Assembly: GCA_965246765.1 (NCBI GenBank)
Contig: CBDFFJ010000001.1
Span: 228,936 to 292,935 of the forward strand
DNA from: UBA1952 sp965246765
Lineage (GTDB): Bacteria; Bacteroidota; Bacteroidia; Chitinophagales; Chitinophagaceae
Direction of reading: 5' to 3'
DNA length: 64,000 bases
In this document: positions 24,687 through 34,414 of the stretch, in pieces
How positions within the stretch are numbered: position 1 is the first letter of the stretch
How the letters are laid out: the number at the start of each line of letters is the position of its first letter
The notes under the pieces: generated by a model
Databases searched by the model: none
Told to the model about the DNA's origin: nothing
The model's input: only the letters and a program-made list of their open reading frames with translations
Position numbers and translations under genes: made by a program

Positions 24687-27600
24687 TTACTCATCTATCG
24701 GATCGCTCGCCGAAAACTGCGGGTCAAAGCCAGCTGACACCTGCGACATATCCGTAAACGTATTGATCTGGTGGCTGAGGCAGACGGAGCCAGGATCATA
24801 CCGCACCTCAGATACCGGGTCGTTGGGACTGGCCACTTCAATGCTCATCTCAAAAAGCTTACTGCCCGGCCTGATGGATTCTCCGTATAGCTGGTAGGTA
24901 ATGCTTTTCAGGAAATCCACCTGTATCGTGCTGCCGTCGCGCTGCGTCACCGGCATGGTCGCTTTTTCCACTTCTACGCGCAGCATCACCTGCCGCCCGC
25001 TGCGCAGGTGCTCGCCTACGTCACCTATAAAGCGCTCAATGCCCACACGCTGTATCAGCTGATTCACCCGCCACGGCCCGAAGTAAATGCCGAAAGGACT
25101 TTCATGTCCAACACCGGGGCCAATGGCGTGCAGTGCCTCAAAGCCATGCCGCCCGATGGGCAGATTGACCGCGCTTGGGCCCAGCCTGCTCTGATAATCG
25201 GCGCGTACGGTGCTTTGCCCAAGCCGCGTCACAATGGCAAGCGTCGTATGAGTAAGCCGTGAAGCTGTGCCCTCTGTGCCGCCCCGGTCGCGGTAGCGCA
25301 CCGTCTGGCCAACGGAGGGGTCGGTGCCGAATCCCGGACTGCCTTCGGTGAGCACCGGGCCCGTGGGCGTGGTAGAAGCCATCGCTACATGTCCACGCGC
25401 ATCCGCAGTAGAATTTACGTCCCGCTCATGGGTCTGCACCTGTCCTTCTATGCCGGATATTTCTCCAAGCAGGGCGGCGTAGTTTTCCGCCAGTACGGAT
25501 AGGGTGCCGGTATCTGCCGCGCGGGCCATAGCCGCTTCAATAGCCATCCGGTGCGTCTCCAGGTCTGCGCGGATGCCCAATAGCTTCGTTACTTCCAGCT
25601 GCGCCTCATGTCCGCGGCTGCCGTAGCCGGGGCCCATGCCCAGCAGCTCGCCAATCTGCGAGAAAAGGCGGCGTATCATACCGAGGGTGCCTTCGTAGCG
25701 TTGCAGCACCCGCAGCGTGTCAAGATGCTGGGCAAGCTGCACATGTCCCGCTTGCGGTCCGAGCTCCAGCACGAGGCGGCCATTTACAAAGCGCGCGCGG
25801 GTCTCATTGCCCGGCAGGGCGGAATTCCGCACTACCGGCACATGCGCAATGGCCGTCATGCCGCCGCGCGCTTCCAGCATGGAGCCAACCGTGCCCAGCG
25901 CGCCGCCACCCGCAGCGCCCGGCGTGGCAAAGCCAGGCGAAATGCCCTCCGCCCTGTCGCGGACAGATGCGCCCGAAGCCTCCAACGAGCGGGGCGTAGG
26001 ATTCCAGCTTTCGGGAGCCGCTGTCGCCCGGTCGCGCATCTGCGGCAGCACGCTGCCGGCTTCTGTGATGAATTGTCCATGCATCGCCACAAGGAAGGAC
26101 ATGTCGTGACGGCCTACGCCCTGTAGTGAAGTGCGGTTGTTCCGATAGACATCATGAGCTGCCTGGTAGTACATCAGCATGGCAGGGCTGATGGGCTGGC
26201 CTGATAGCTGCGTGGCTACTATAAAGCGGTCAATGTATTTGTACAGCTCATACTCGCGTGCGGCAACCTCTACATTTCCGCCCGCCTGGTGAATGACGTG
26301 CTCTATCATCTCCAGCTGAGAGAGGGCACTCTGGTAAGCCTCGTGGCCCCGCACAGCAACGCCCCGCACCACCTGGCGGTTAGCGCCCGGAGAAATATTC
26401 GCTTCCGTCGTGCGGAAGTTGGCTTCCATCTGCAATTCAGAAATAGCGGTCGCCACAGCAATGCGCAGCTCATCCGGCGTCACAGCCCGGTTAATCGCCT
26501 CGCGCAGATGCGCCGGCAGGCTTGGGGGCAGCGGGCCGGTTGCCCCTACGGGCAATGCTGTGCCGTTTTGCCCTTGGAGTGCCTCAAAGCGCGCAGCCAG
26601 ATTATCAATGGCTACATGGAGGTCCTGCGCTCTTGCGGCAGCGTCCCCCGGAGGCTCTGCGGCCCGTGTGCGGACGGCAGCCTGCTGATCGGGGGAGAGG
26701 TGCGCCATCAGCGATTCTACCCGCTGCACGCTTGCTGTATCACGTCCCGCATGCTGCAGCATCTTCGCAAAGTTCAATACCTCGGCAAGGCCGGTAATAC
26801 GCTCCTGCAATCTGCCGAATGCCTCCGGAGTCATAAGCCCCTGCACCCGCTCATACTGGAACAGCCGCTCTGCCTCCGTATAGAAGTTCATGCGCAGCAT
26901 TTCCGACCAGCCCGCGCCGAAGCGCTCGCGCATCTGCCGCTCGGCGGCGGTCATCCTGCTGCCGGCATCGCTGCCGGTGGTAGCCAGGTCTATATCGCTG
27001 GTAGCATGGGTGCTGGCATTCGGGTCGCTGAGGTGCAGTCCGAAATCCTTGGCAAGAGTGGTAACAATCTCTTCCCGGTACACCCGCAGCTCACCCACCA
27101 GATATTCGTACATCACGTTGTGCGGCTCGCTCTGCATCATCATGATCAGGTCGCGCCAGGTGCCGTGCGCCTGCAGGAGCCGCTGCATGGCAGATGGCTC
27201 GCCCCGCAGCAGCGCCTGTACATTCGCGCGGTCTGAAAGGAAACGCTGCACCCGCTCTTGCGGCGTGCCGCCGGTAGGTACCTCATGCGGCGTTGCATGC
27301 GGAGCAGGGCCTCCTGTGGGGTGGGGCGTGCCTTCGCCTTCACGCACCGGCGGCATGTGCTGCTCGTCCGGCGTGCCGTGCGGGCGCGGTTCGGCGTCCC
27401 CTGCGCCATGTGGGCGGGGTGCCGTCTCGTCAATCGGATGAAGTACCGGAGAGCCGTCGGGCCGGAAATGTTCCAGGATGCCCGGAGCGTGCTGCATAAA
27501 CTGGTCATTCATGGCCTGAGCCATCAGGCCGGCGCGAGCACGACGCGCCTGTGCATGAGACATGCCGCCACTCACTTCCTGCCGCTGAATGTCCAAGTAA

Positions 27601-30600
27601 TTGTTGACCGTCTCCATCGTGCCCAGCAGGTAGCTGATGTCGTTCACTCCGGAATCCACAAACTCTGCAATCCGGCTGAAGCGAGAAAGCCGTGTTAGCC
27701 AGGCCGCCATCTCTTCGCTTTCCGGCACGACGGCAAACATGTTCTGCGCCCGGATAAGCCTCGCGCCGGCTAGGTGAGTAACGCCAGATGCTACCGCGCT
27801 GACGATGTTTAGTATGTCCATCACCGTTCCGCTGTCCCACTCAAAGGTGTGATTGCTGATGCGGCTTAAAATGCGGCCCGCGGAGACTGCTGCGCCAATG
27901 GCTGCCGCCGCCACGCCGATGCCTGGTACAAACAGCCCGGCAACGGCCAGCACCTGCAGGAGCTCATCCAATCGCTCAGACGCCTGCGCGGTGTCGCGGG
28001 GATTGCAGCGCACCAGAATCGGCTCGCGGATGCCATAGTCCAGGCCTGCAGGAAACCTTACTGTGAGGTAGCCGCGGCCATACGGGAAGTGACCGGCGTA
28101 CTCGGTGACTATATTTCTGACTGCAGCAGCACGGGTGCTGCCGTATTGCTCGTGCTGGTCGCTGGAGGTGCCGGTGATATCACTCAAGCGCATCGTGTAG
28201 CCGTGAATCGGCGAGCGGGTGCCGATCTGGCCGATTTCTATGAGTACCGGGATGCTCTGGCCGTCTTCCTCATTGACGAAGATGGCCTGCGGCCGCACGA
28301 TTTGCTGGCCGTCGCCCTGCATTTCTCCTTCACGAAGCCGGGCCGTTTCCAGCCGCTGGCGAAGCTGCTCTATCTGGTGGCGGATGTCTCTTGTTGTGTA
28401 AGGATTGCCGGAGCGTTCGGCAGCTTCCAATTCCCGCTGCTTAATGGCTATCTGCCGGGCAATAATTTCGGAGACAAGCCCGCTGCCTGCCGCAGTGCCC
28501 TGGCGCAGGATGGCAATTTCATCCGCAATCTTTGTTCGGGTGGTGTCCGGCAATTCAGGGCGGGTCAGCTCTGTCTCCCGGGTTCTTATCTCATCATTCA
28601 GGAAGGAGCGGTTGCTTTGAGCCGCCTCCTGCACTTTTACTTCCAGCATCTGCCGAATGGCAGTAAGCTGTGTGGCGTCCGTAGTCATGCGGAAGCTCAG
28701 CAGCAGCTCCTGGATGCCGGCCTGAAGGTTCAGGTCCTGCGATTCCAGCTCCTGCCGGGTACGTGCCTGGATTTCTTTTACCTCTACTACCTTCACCGAC
28801 ACGCTCGGCATGCGCCGGATGGCATTATCGCCGTCACCGATGGTGCGCGGACGGGCTACACAGCGGACGAGGTAATAGCCATCCTGGTCCGGGAACGGAA
28901 TCTCGCTCTGGTAAGCCGGGTCAGAGCTGAACACACTGCTCAGTGCGCGCACCACCCAGCCCCCGAGGGACATGACTGCGTGCAGCGGCAGAGTCTCCAA
29001 ATTGAAATAATTGACCAGCACCGCCCGCATCGTGCTGCCGGAGGAGCCATCGCCGCTGCCGATTGGGTTATTAAGGTCGCTGGCTGCCTGAACGGCGTCT
29101 TCGGTGAAGTTGTGGTATCGTCGGCTCAGGTCGCGGAAGTCGGCATCTGACTGCGTGATGGTGGTCATGCCGCTTGTTGTGGCGCCACGGCCGGTTTGCA
29201 GCATTTGCTGCTCTGCCGTTCCCGGGCCCGTGGGGGTAGGGGTGCCTCCACCTGCCAGCTGGTCGCGCATCCGTTGCACTGCAGCGCCGCGTTCCGCCAT
29301 CACCTGCTGGTAAAGCGGCGTGATGTTTACAACCTGCCATACGTAGTCAGAGCCATGATAGGCTGCAGCTACCTGACCAAGCAGGTCAGGATATTCATCG
29401 TCGTAATGCAGGCTCATGCTGTAGGAGCCGGTTGCATTGCGCGTCATTACCTCCGGGCCGGACATCGTGGCACGGTAGGACGCCCTGTTAGCCTGCTGCC
29501 CCCCTTCACCGCCGCGATAGGTGGAATCGCTGTAAGGCAGGCCACCTCCTGTCAGCGATGCTTCGTCGGCTTCAGCCCTTTGCGTCAGATGCTCGCGCGC
29601 CTGCGCCGTTGCCTGCTCTACCCTGGCCTGCAACTGTGCGGCTGTTTCCCCTTCACGAAGCTCTATCACCTCTGCTACCCCGCCGTGCCGGCTATCGGGG
29701 CCACCTACCCATACGTTCAGGAACTGTCGCCCATCGCCCCGTGCCCAGACTACTACGCGGTCGGGATGGCGGGCATCTGCTGCGCTGTCGCGGAATGATG
29801 CGGGGGTGTCGGGAGCCGTTCTGCTTTCGCCGGAGGCGCCCCGCCCGGCACCAGTACCTGTGCCTGTTCCCACCCCGATGCCCATACGTTGGGTTAAGTT
29901 GCGCACCTGGGTCTGTGCCCATCCTTCTATCTGTGCCGCGCCGCCGCCATCTCCCGAACCTATGCCGGAAGAAGGAAGCATCCGCACAATCATGACTGCC
30001 GGGAAGTAGCCGTGGCTTGCAAGGTCGGACTGGCTGACATTCACGTAGTCGTCAAACATCAGGGTGACACCAGACCCCCGGGCCCTAATGATGGCCTGGC
30101 GGTCTTCGGGGAAGTCGCTGTAGTGACTTATCAGATTGTAATCCGCAACGTCGCTGCCTGCTGGCGCAATCACAAGAAGCATACGCTCACCATTTGCCGC
30201 TACCGAATAAACACCACTGGGCATCATGGGCGAACCTTCCCGCAAGGGATATTGCTGCACCATTCGCCGGGAGGATCGCTCAAAAATCTTGAGTCCGGAC
30301 TGGGTATAAATTACCAGATGCTGTGCGCCTGCCAGTTGGCTGCCTGCCGCTACCCGCTCTGCATCGTCCAAAAGAGCTCCCTGATTGGCCGCATCACTTT
30401 CTACAGGCCTGAAGTGATTGCCAAACTCCGCACCGAGGATAATATTTCTTTGAATGGCGGTGTTGCCGCCGCCGGTCTGCTGCACCACATGGGTAAGCTC
30501 GTGCGCCAGAAGACTTTTGCCTTCGTGAGAGCCAGGGCTGTATTTGCCTTCCCCAAAATAAACGTCACTGCCCACAGTAAAAGCATGGGCATTCAGCCGA

Positions 30601-31175
30601 TTGCTCATTCCGGCAGCATCTGTGTCCGTATGAATCTTTACATCGCTGAAATCGGCGCGGAAGCGGCTTTCCATAAAGCTGCGGGTGCCGCCATCCATAG
30701 CTGATCCGGAGCCGCGGCTGGATTGTATAGCATCGGAGAGCGATGTACTTGCGGCTGCTGCTGCGTTGCTCCTGGCCTGAATGAAAGGTGTTATAGCCGG
30801 CTTTCGCCTGATCTCTTCCGCTTCATCTCCGGCCCCCTCGGCATGTTTCCGTTGTGCGAAGCTTAGCGGCGAATTCCTGGACGTGCTGATGCGTTCTTCC
30901 TCCACGTCTGTTCTTCGCTGAATGCCCGCGTCATAACTATCAGGCCCGGAAAGCCGGAATGGCTGCTCAGGCATACGCATCACCTGCCCGGCTACCGTAT
31001 CCGCCTCTTTTTCCAGCGGATCATCGGCGGCGCCTACGGCCAGCTTTCTCTGTACCGATATACTCTGTAAAAGTTCCGGAAGAACCTCGGTTTCCGGTGC
31101 TTCCAGTGCCGGCAAAGCCGCCGCAGGCTGAGGTGCTGCCTGAGCGGACATAGAGGCAGAAGCATGTTCCGACAT
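24687..31175 (-). CDS. Giant eCIS-core (DUF4157) protein, probable polymorphic toxin
   Basis: A 2,162-aa protein. The N-terminal part carries a DUF4157/eCIS-core domain at about 158-236: FMESRFRADFSDVKIHTD, then SDVYFGEGKYSPGSHEGKSL and LLAHELTHVVQQ with HELTH at 225-229, a zinc-protease-like HExxH. Known: this domain marks cargo or toxin proteins of extracellular contractile injection systems and related export routes. The middle has long Arg/Glu-rich helical regions and an Ala/Gly/Ile/Val hydrophobic stretch at about 1075-1110. A Pro/His/Gly-rich linker (about 1250-1310) precedes further helical parts. The final ~150 residues include LPIGRHGFEALHAIGPGVGH and SPFGIYFGPWRVNQLIQ, resembling polymorphic toxin type 4 domains; this last call is tentative. 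No sheath, tube, baseplate or immunity gene is adjacent. Codon usage is similar to the neighbours. Confidence 0.8.
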   Translation of the reverse strand: MSEHASASMSAQAAPQPAAALPALEAPETEVLPELLQSISVQRKLAVGAADDPLEKEADTVAGQVMRMPEQPFRLSGPDSYDAGIQRRTDVEEERISTSRNSPLSFAQRKHAEGAGDEAEEIRRKPAITPFIQARSNAAAAASTSLSDAIQSSRGSGSAMDGGTRSFMESRFRADFSDVKIHTDTDAAGMSNRLNAHAFTVGSDVYFGEGKYSPGSHEGKSLLAHELTHVVQQTGGGNTAIQRNIILGAEFGNHFRPVESDAANQGALLDDAERVAAGSQLAGAQHLVIYTQSGLKIFERSSRRMVQQYPLREGSPMMPSGVYSVAANGERMLLVIAPAGSDVADYNLISHYSDFPEDRQAIIRARGSGVTLMFDDYVNVSQSDLASHGYFPAVMIVRMLPSSGIGSGDGGGAAQIEGWAQTQVRNLTQRMGIGVGTGTGTGAGRGASGESRTAPDTPASFRDSAADARHPDRVVVWARGDGRQFLNVWVGGPDSRHGGVAEVIELREGETAAQLQARVEQATAQAREHLTQRAEADEASLTGGGLPYSDSTYRGGEGGQQANRASYRATMSGPEVMTRNATGSYSMSLHYDDEYPDLLGQVAAAYHGSDYVWQVVNITPLYQQVMAERGAAVQRMRDQLAGGGTPTPTGPGTAEQQMLQTGRGATTSGMTTITQSDADFRDLSRRYHNFTEDAVQAASDLNNPIGSGDGSSGSTMRAVLVNYFNLETLPLHAVMSLGGWVVRALSSVFSSDPAYQSEIPFPDQDGYYLVRCVARPRTIGDGDNAIRRMPSVSVKVVEVKEIQARTRQELESQDLNLQAGIQELLLSFRMTTDATQLTAIRQMLEVKVQEAAQSNRSFLNDEIRTRETELTRPELPDTTRTKIADEIAILRQGTAAGSGLVSEIIARQIAIKQRELEAAERSGNPYTTRDIRHQIEQLRQRLETARLREGEMQGDGQQIVRPQAIFVNEEDGQSIPVLIEIGQIGTRSPIHGYTMRLSDITGTSSDQHEQYGSTRAAAVRNIVTEYAGHFPYGRGYLTVRFPAGLDYGIREPILVRCNPRDTAQASERLDELLQVLAVAGLFVPGIGVAAAAIGAAVSAGRILSRISNHTFEWDSGTVMDILNIVSAVASGVTHLAGARLIRAQNMFAVVPESEEMAAWLTRLSRFSRIAEFVDSGVNDISYLLGTMETVNNYLDIQRQEVSGGMSHAQARRARAGLMAQAMNDQFMQHAPGILEHFRPDGSPVLHPIDETAPRPHGAGDAEPRPHGTPDEQHMPPVREGEGTPHPTGGPAPHATPHEVPTGGTPQERVQRFLSDRANVQALLRGEPSAMQRLLQAHGTWRDLIMMMQSEPHNVMYEYLVGELRVYREEIVTTLAKDFGLHLSDPNASTHATSDIDLATTGSDAGSRMTAAERQMRERFGAGWSEMLRMNFYTEAERLFQYERVQGLMTPEAFGRLQERITGLAEVLNFAKMLQHAGRDTASVQRVESLMAHLSPDQQAAVRTRAAEPPGDAAARAQDLHVAIDNLAARFEALQGQNGTALPVGATGPLPPSLPAHLREAINRAVTPDELRIAVATAISELQMEANFRTTEANISPGANRQVVRGVAVRGHEAYQSALSQLEMIEHVIHQAGGNVEVAAREYELYKYIDRFIVATQLSGQPISPAMLMYYQAAHDVYRNNRTSLQGVGRHDMSFLVAMHGQFITEAGSVLPQMRDRATAAPESWNPTPRSLEASGASVRDRAEGISPGFATPGAAGGGALGTVGSMLEARGGMTAIAHVPVVRNSALPGNETRARFVNGRLVLELGPQAGHVQLAQHLDTLRVLQRYEGTLGMIRRLFSQIGELLGMGPGYGSRGHEAQLEVTKLLGIRADLETHRMAIEAAMARAADTGTLSVLAENYAALLGEISGIEGQVQTHERDVNSTADARGHVAMASTTPTGPVLTEGSPGFGTDPSVGQTVRYRDRGGTEGTASRLTHTTLAIVTRLGQSTVRADYQSRLGPSAVNLPIGRHGFEALHAIGPGVGHESPFGIYFGPWRVNQLIQRVGIERFIGDVGEHLRSGRQVMLRVEVEKATMPVTQRDGSTIQVDFLKSITYQLYGESIRPGSKLFEMSIEVASPNDPVSEVRYDPGSVCLSHQINTFTDMSQVSAGFDPQFSASDPIDE

Positions 31176-31225
31176 TGCTGCTAAGGTTTTTACTTATAGA
31201 AGGACGCGATAACTGTCAGGCAGGT

Positions 31226-31233
31226 CAAATATA
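31226..31233 (-). promoter_or_regulatory. Candidate -7 element for the eCIS-core gene
   Basis: On the - strand TATATTTG matches TAnnTTTG, 51 bases before the start codon at 31175. No good -33 TTG was found at the usual spacing. The rest of the 189-bp divergent gap holds no other recognisable feature. Confidence 0.35.
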
Positions 31234-31364
31234 TTTAAAAGGGCGAGTCTGGGCTGCCCGATATGGCCTGGCGCAATGCACCTCGCACAATTCATAAAGC
31301 CTTACACGAAGTATAAATACTGTTTCTTTGCATTTCTTTATTTTAATAAGAGCTTACTCCGTAA

Positions 31365-34300
31365 ATGAACAGAATTTACCTTCTTTTTCTTGCGCTCATG
31401 CTTGGCGCGGTGCGGTTAGGCGCCCAATGCGATCCGGTGGCAGACCTGATGGCAGGCGAGATGGTGTACGATGAACCGGTTACAGCCACAAGGATGGACA
31501 GTAATGTGCTTTACACTGCAGGTTCATTCAAGCTGACGGGCCGGTATTCAGGCCATTTCTCCGCGTTGGACAGCCTGGGCCGCACGATAGCGGGCTGGCC
31601 AAAATTCAGCGGCACTGATGTCTATGGATATGCTCCTTATGTGCGCTTTGTGCCGGACGGACACCAGGGTTTTATTGCTTACGGGCATTTTAGCCTGGCG
31701 GGAACCGTGAGCTGCAACAACCTTGCGTGGCTGGACTCTGCAGGAACAGTAAAAACAGGCTTCCTGCCGAATGTGAACGACGATATTGAGGACGCGATCG
31801 TGGTGAATGACACGCTTTATATGGTTGGCGCCTTCAGCGCAGTGAACGGCAACGTGCGGGGCGGAATTGCATCTATCAGCTTAGCCACCGGCAGCCTCTT
31901 ACCCCTGAACTGCACGAAGAACGGCCCCTTCTACTGCATTCAAAAAAAGGATGATACCCTTTATGTGGGCGGGAGATTCTCACTGGTGAATGGTACAGTC
32001 CGTAGCAATCTGGTGGCCTTGCTGAAGACGAGCGGCGCGGTGACGAGCTTTAATATAGCCATCACAGACCCTACCTACACGCCATACGTACGGCGGGCGC
32101 TGGTAATTGGCGACACCCTCCTGCTGACAGGCGCATTCCGTGGGCTTGGCGACAGCACGCGGCTGAATGCAGGCTCCGTCACGCTCAGCAGCCGCAAGCC
32201 TAACCATATGCTCTACAGCTTGCCGGACGGCGATGTGGTGAACAGCCTGGCAAGCTATAATGACACTCTGTATATGGCGGGGCGGTTTAAGACGGTCAAC
32301 GACTCGGCGCGGCAGGGTATATGCCTGATGAAGATTTCTACCGGAAAGATTGCACCGCAAAGCGTGAAGCTGATGCCGAGCACCACAGATGCGGTCTATG
32401 CCGTGTATCCCAGCGGCAACAGGCTGTACATAGCCGGCGATTTCGCCAGCATCAATGACAGCGTGCGCTACCGCGTGGCGGTGCTCGACCGGAATTCGGC
32501 TGTGCTGCTGCCCATAAAGCGAGACGTGATCGGCCTGCCTTACTGCCTGCAGGTGGCGCAGGGGCGGCTGCTGATAGCGGGTAAAGTGGTGTCCGCGCAG
32601 CCCGTCCGGCGCAGTGTAGTGGCGGCATATGACCTGGATGCTGATACCATTCTGCCCTGGCAGCCTTCCGGGCTGGTGCTTGGGCAATCTGAGTTTATCA
32701 GCACCATGGAAGTAAGCAAGAGCCAGGTGTATGTCGGCGGATACTTTCAGAACCAGCTCGGTACCTCAGTCCGGTCAAACATTGCATCTTTCAGTAAAAC
32801 CACCGGGGCTTTAAGCTCATTCAATCCTTATGCAGACAATAAGGTCTATGCCCTGCGTATCTGGAAAAGCAGGCTTTACGTAGGCGGCATCTTTGCCATT
32901 GTCAATACGACGCTGAAGCGGGGCCTGGCCGCTGTTGATACCGGCACGGGCACTCTTTTTTCCTGGAATCCGAGCACGACTTTCCAGAATGGCTTCACGG
33001 GTTTTGAGTTTGTAAACGATACCATGATCACCAACGGCGGCTTCTACCAGGTGGGCGGCAGCGTGCGGCAGGGCCTGGCTGCAATCAACCTGATTTCGGG
33101 CGCCAGTACTGCATGGAATCCCAACCCTAATAGTTACTTCAACTTCATGAAGCTCATTGATACCAATCTGTACGTTAGCGGTAATGGGCTAACCTCCATA
33201 GGCGGCGCTACGCGCAACCAGTTTGCGGCAGTGAGCAGCATCAGCGGCAATGCGACCGGCTTCAATCCGGCTATCCATTGGTACGGCCCCACTGCGGTGG
33301 CTACTTATGCCTATAGCGCACGTATCGTGGGCGTGGAGAAGGTGAATAACCGGCTATACGTGGCCGGCATTTACGATAGCGTAAACGGCAACCCCCGCTT
33401 TTGCATGTCGGCCATTGATGCAGCAACGGGCACAACCACCAGTACCTGGCACCCTGTCAATGCGATACCCGAGGCTATATTCCGGTACGGGAACAGGCTC
33501 TACTTCAACGGCACGGCCAACTTTGTAAACTTCACCCTTAGTGGCTCGCTGGTAGCGCGCGGCGTTGACGGCATATTCCGCTACATATTGCCGGATGTAG
33601 TTCCGCAGGGAAAAATCAGGACCGACAGCACAATCCTGTGTATCGGTGATACAGCCCGCCTGGCGGTGAGCAGCAACATAGCTACCGGAGCCAGCTATCA
33701 GTGGATGGTGAACGGCGTGAACGCGGGCGCCAACAGCAGGTTCTTCAGCTTCGTGCCGGCCAATGGCGACTCAGTGAATGTCTTTATCAGCGGCCCGTCA
33801 TTCAGCTGCGCCTCCGGAAGCACTACAAGCGCTGTAAAATTCAACGTAAACCCGAATGTAACGCCCGGTATTTTCCTGACAGCGCCGGGTGTGGCAGCGC
33901 CGGGCCTGGCGGTCAACTGCCTGGCTACAATCAACAATGTGGTGAGCGGCTACCGGATAGACTGGTTTGTGAACGGCGTCAAAGCTGCGACCACAGCCGG
34001 CAACAACTTTTCCTATACCAAAGGCGCAGGGGTTGATACTGTCACGGCACTGCTGCACAATCCTGCCGGATGCTACGATACGGGCAGGGCGCAGGCGGTG
34101 ATTGCCGATGCGGCTGCGGGCATCACAGCGACTGGCTTTGGTAGCGGCTATACTGCCGGGTGGCTGAAGACCGACAGAGGCGGAAATGTCCTTATTCAGG
34201 CCGCTGAAGGCGGTGCCGGCATGTTCCGTGTCGTGGATGCTACGGGACGGCTTGTACGGGCGCAATCCCTGCAAGTGCGGCAGGGACAAAATGCGTTTCC

Positions 34301-34382
34301 AGTGACTGATTTAGCGCCCGGCGCCTATGTCCTGAGCATTGAAATGAATGGTGTGCGCCTGCGGTTGAAGATTGTCCTGTGA
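31365..34382 (+). CDS. T9SS-secreted beta-propeller-like surface protein
   Basis: A 1,005-aa secreted protein with signal peptide MNRIYLLFLALMLGAVRLGA. Residues ~30-740 contain repeats of a delta-60/DUF5122-like propeller type: recurring pieces such as DTLYVGGRFSLVNGTVRSNL, DTLYMAGRFKTVNDSARQGI, NRLYIAGDFASINDSVRYRV and SRLYVGGIFAIVNTTLKRGL at about 45-55 residue intervals. Two Ig/PKD-like domains follow (TDSTILCIGDTARLAVSSN and the VTPGIFLTAPG segment). The last ~70 residues (GMFRVVDATGRLVRAQSLQV...LAPGAYVLSIEMNG) form a T9SS type A sorting domain, so the protein is exported across the outer membrane and anchored or released. Ligand unknown. It is convergent with the TPR gene at 34415. Confidence 0.82.
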   Translation: MNRIYLLFLALMLGAVRLGAQCDPVADLMAGEMVYDEPVTATRMDSNVLYTAGSFKLTGRYSGHFSALDSLGRTIAGWPKFSGTDVYGYAPYVRFVPDGHQGFIAYGHFSLAGTVSCNNLAWLDSAGTVKTGFLPNVNDDIEDAIVVNDTLYMVGAFSAVNGNVRGGIASISLATGSLLPLNCTKNGPFYCIQKKDDTLYVGGRFSLVNGTVRSNLVALLKTSGAVTSFNIAITDPTYTPYVRRALVIGDTLLLTGAFRGLGDSTRLNAGSVTLSSRKPNHMLYSLPDGDVVNSLASYNDTLYMAGRFKTVNDSARQGICLMKISTGKIAPQSVKLMPSTTDAVYAVYPSGNRLYIAGDFASINDSVRYRVAVLDRNSAVLLPIKRDVIGLPYCLQVAQGRLLIAGKVVSAQPVRRSVVAAYDLDADTILPWQPSGLVLGQSEFISTMEVSKSQVYVGGYFQNQLGTSVRSNIASFSKTTGALSSFNPYADNKVYALRIWKSRLYVGGIFAIVNTTLKRGLAAVDTGTGTLFSWNPSTTFQNGFTGFEFVNDTMITNGGFYQVGGSVRQGLAAINLISGASTAWNPNPNSYFNFMKLIDTNLYVSGNGLTSIGGATRNQFAAVSSISGNATGFNPAIHWYGPTAVATYAYSARIVGVEKVNNRLYVAGIYDSVNGNPRFCMSAIDAATGTTTSTWHPVNAIPEAIFRYGNRLYFNGTANFVNFTLSGSLVARGVDGIFRYILPDVVPQGKIRTDSTILCIGDTARLAVSSNIATGASYQWMVNGVNAGANSRFFSFVPANGDSVNVFISGPSFSCASGSTTSAVKFNVNPNVTPGIFLTAPGVAAPGLAVNCLATINNVVSGYRIDWFVNGVKAATTAGNNFSYTKGAGVDTVTALLHNPAGCYDTGRAQAVIADAAAGITATGFGSGYTAGWLKTDRGGNVLIQAAEGGAGMFRVVDATGRLVRAQSLQVRQGQNAFPVTDLAPGAYVLSIEMNGVRLRLKIVL

Positions 34383-34414
34383 GGGCCGGCGTTCGTATAA
34401 CACAGGCCGCTTAG

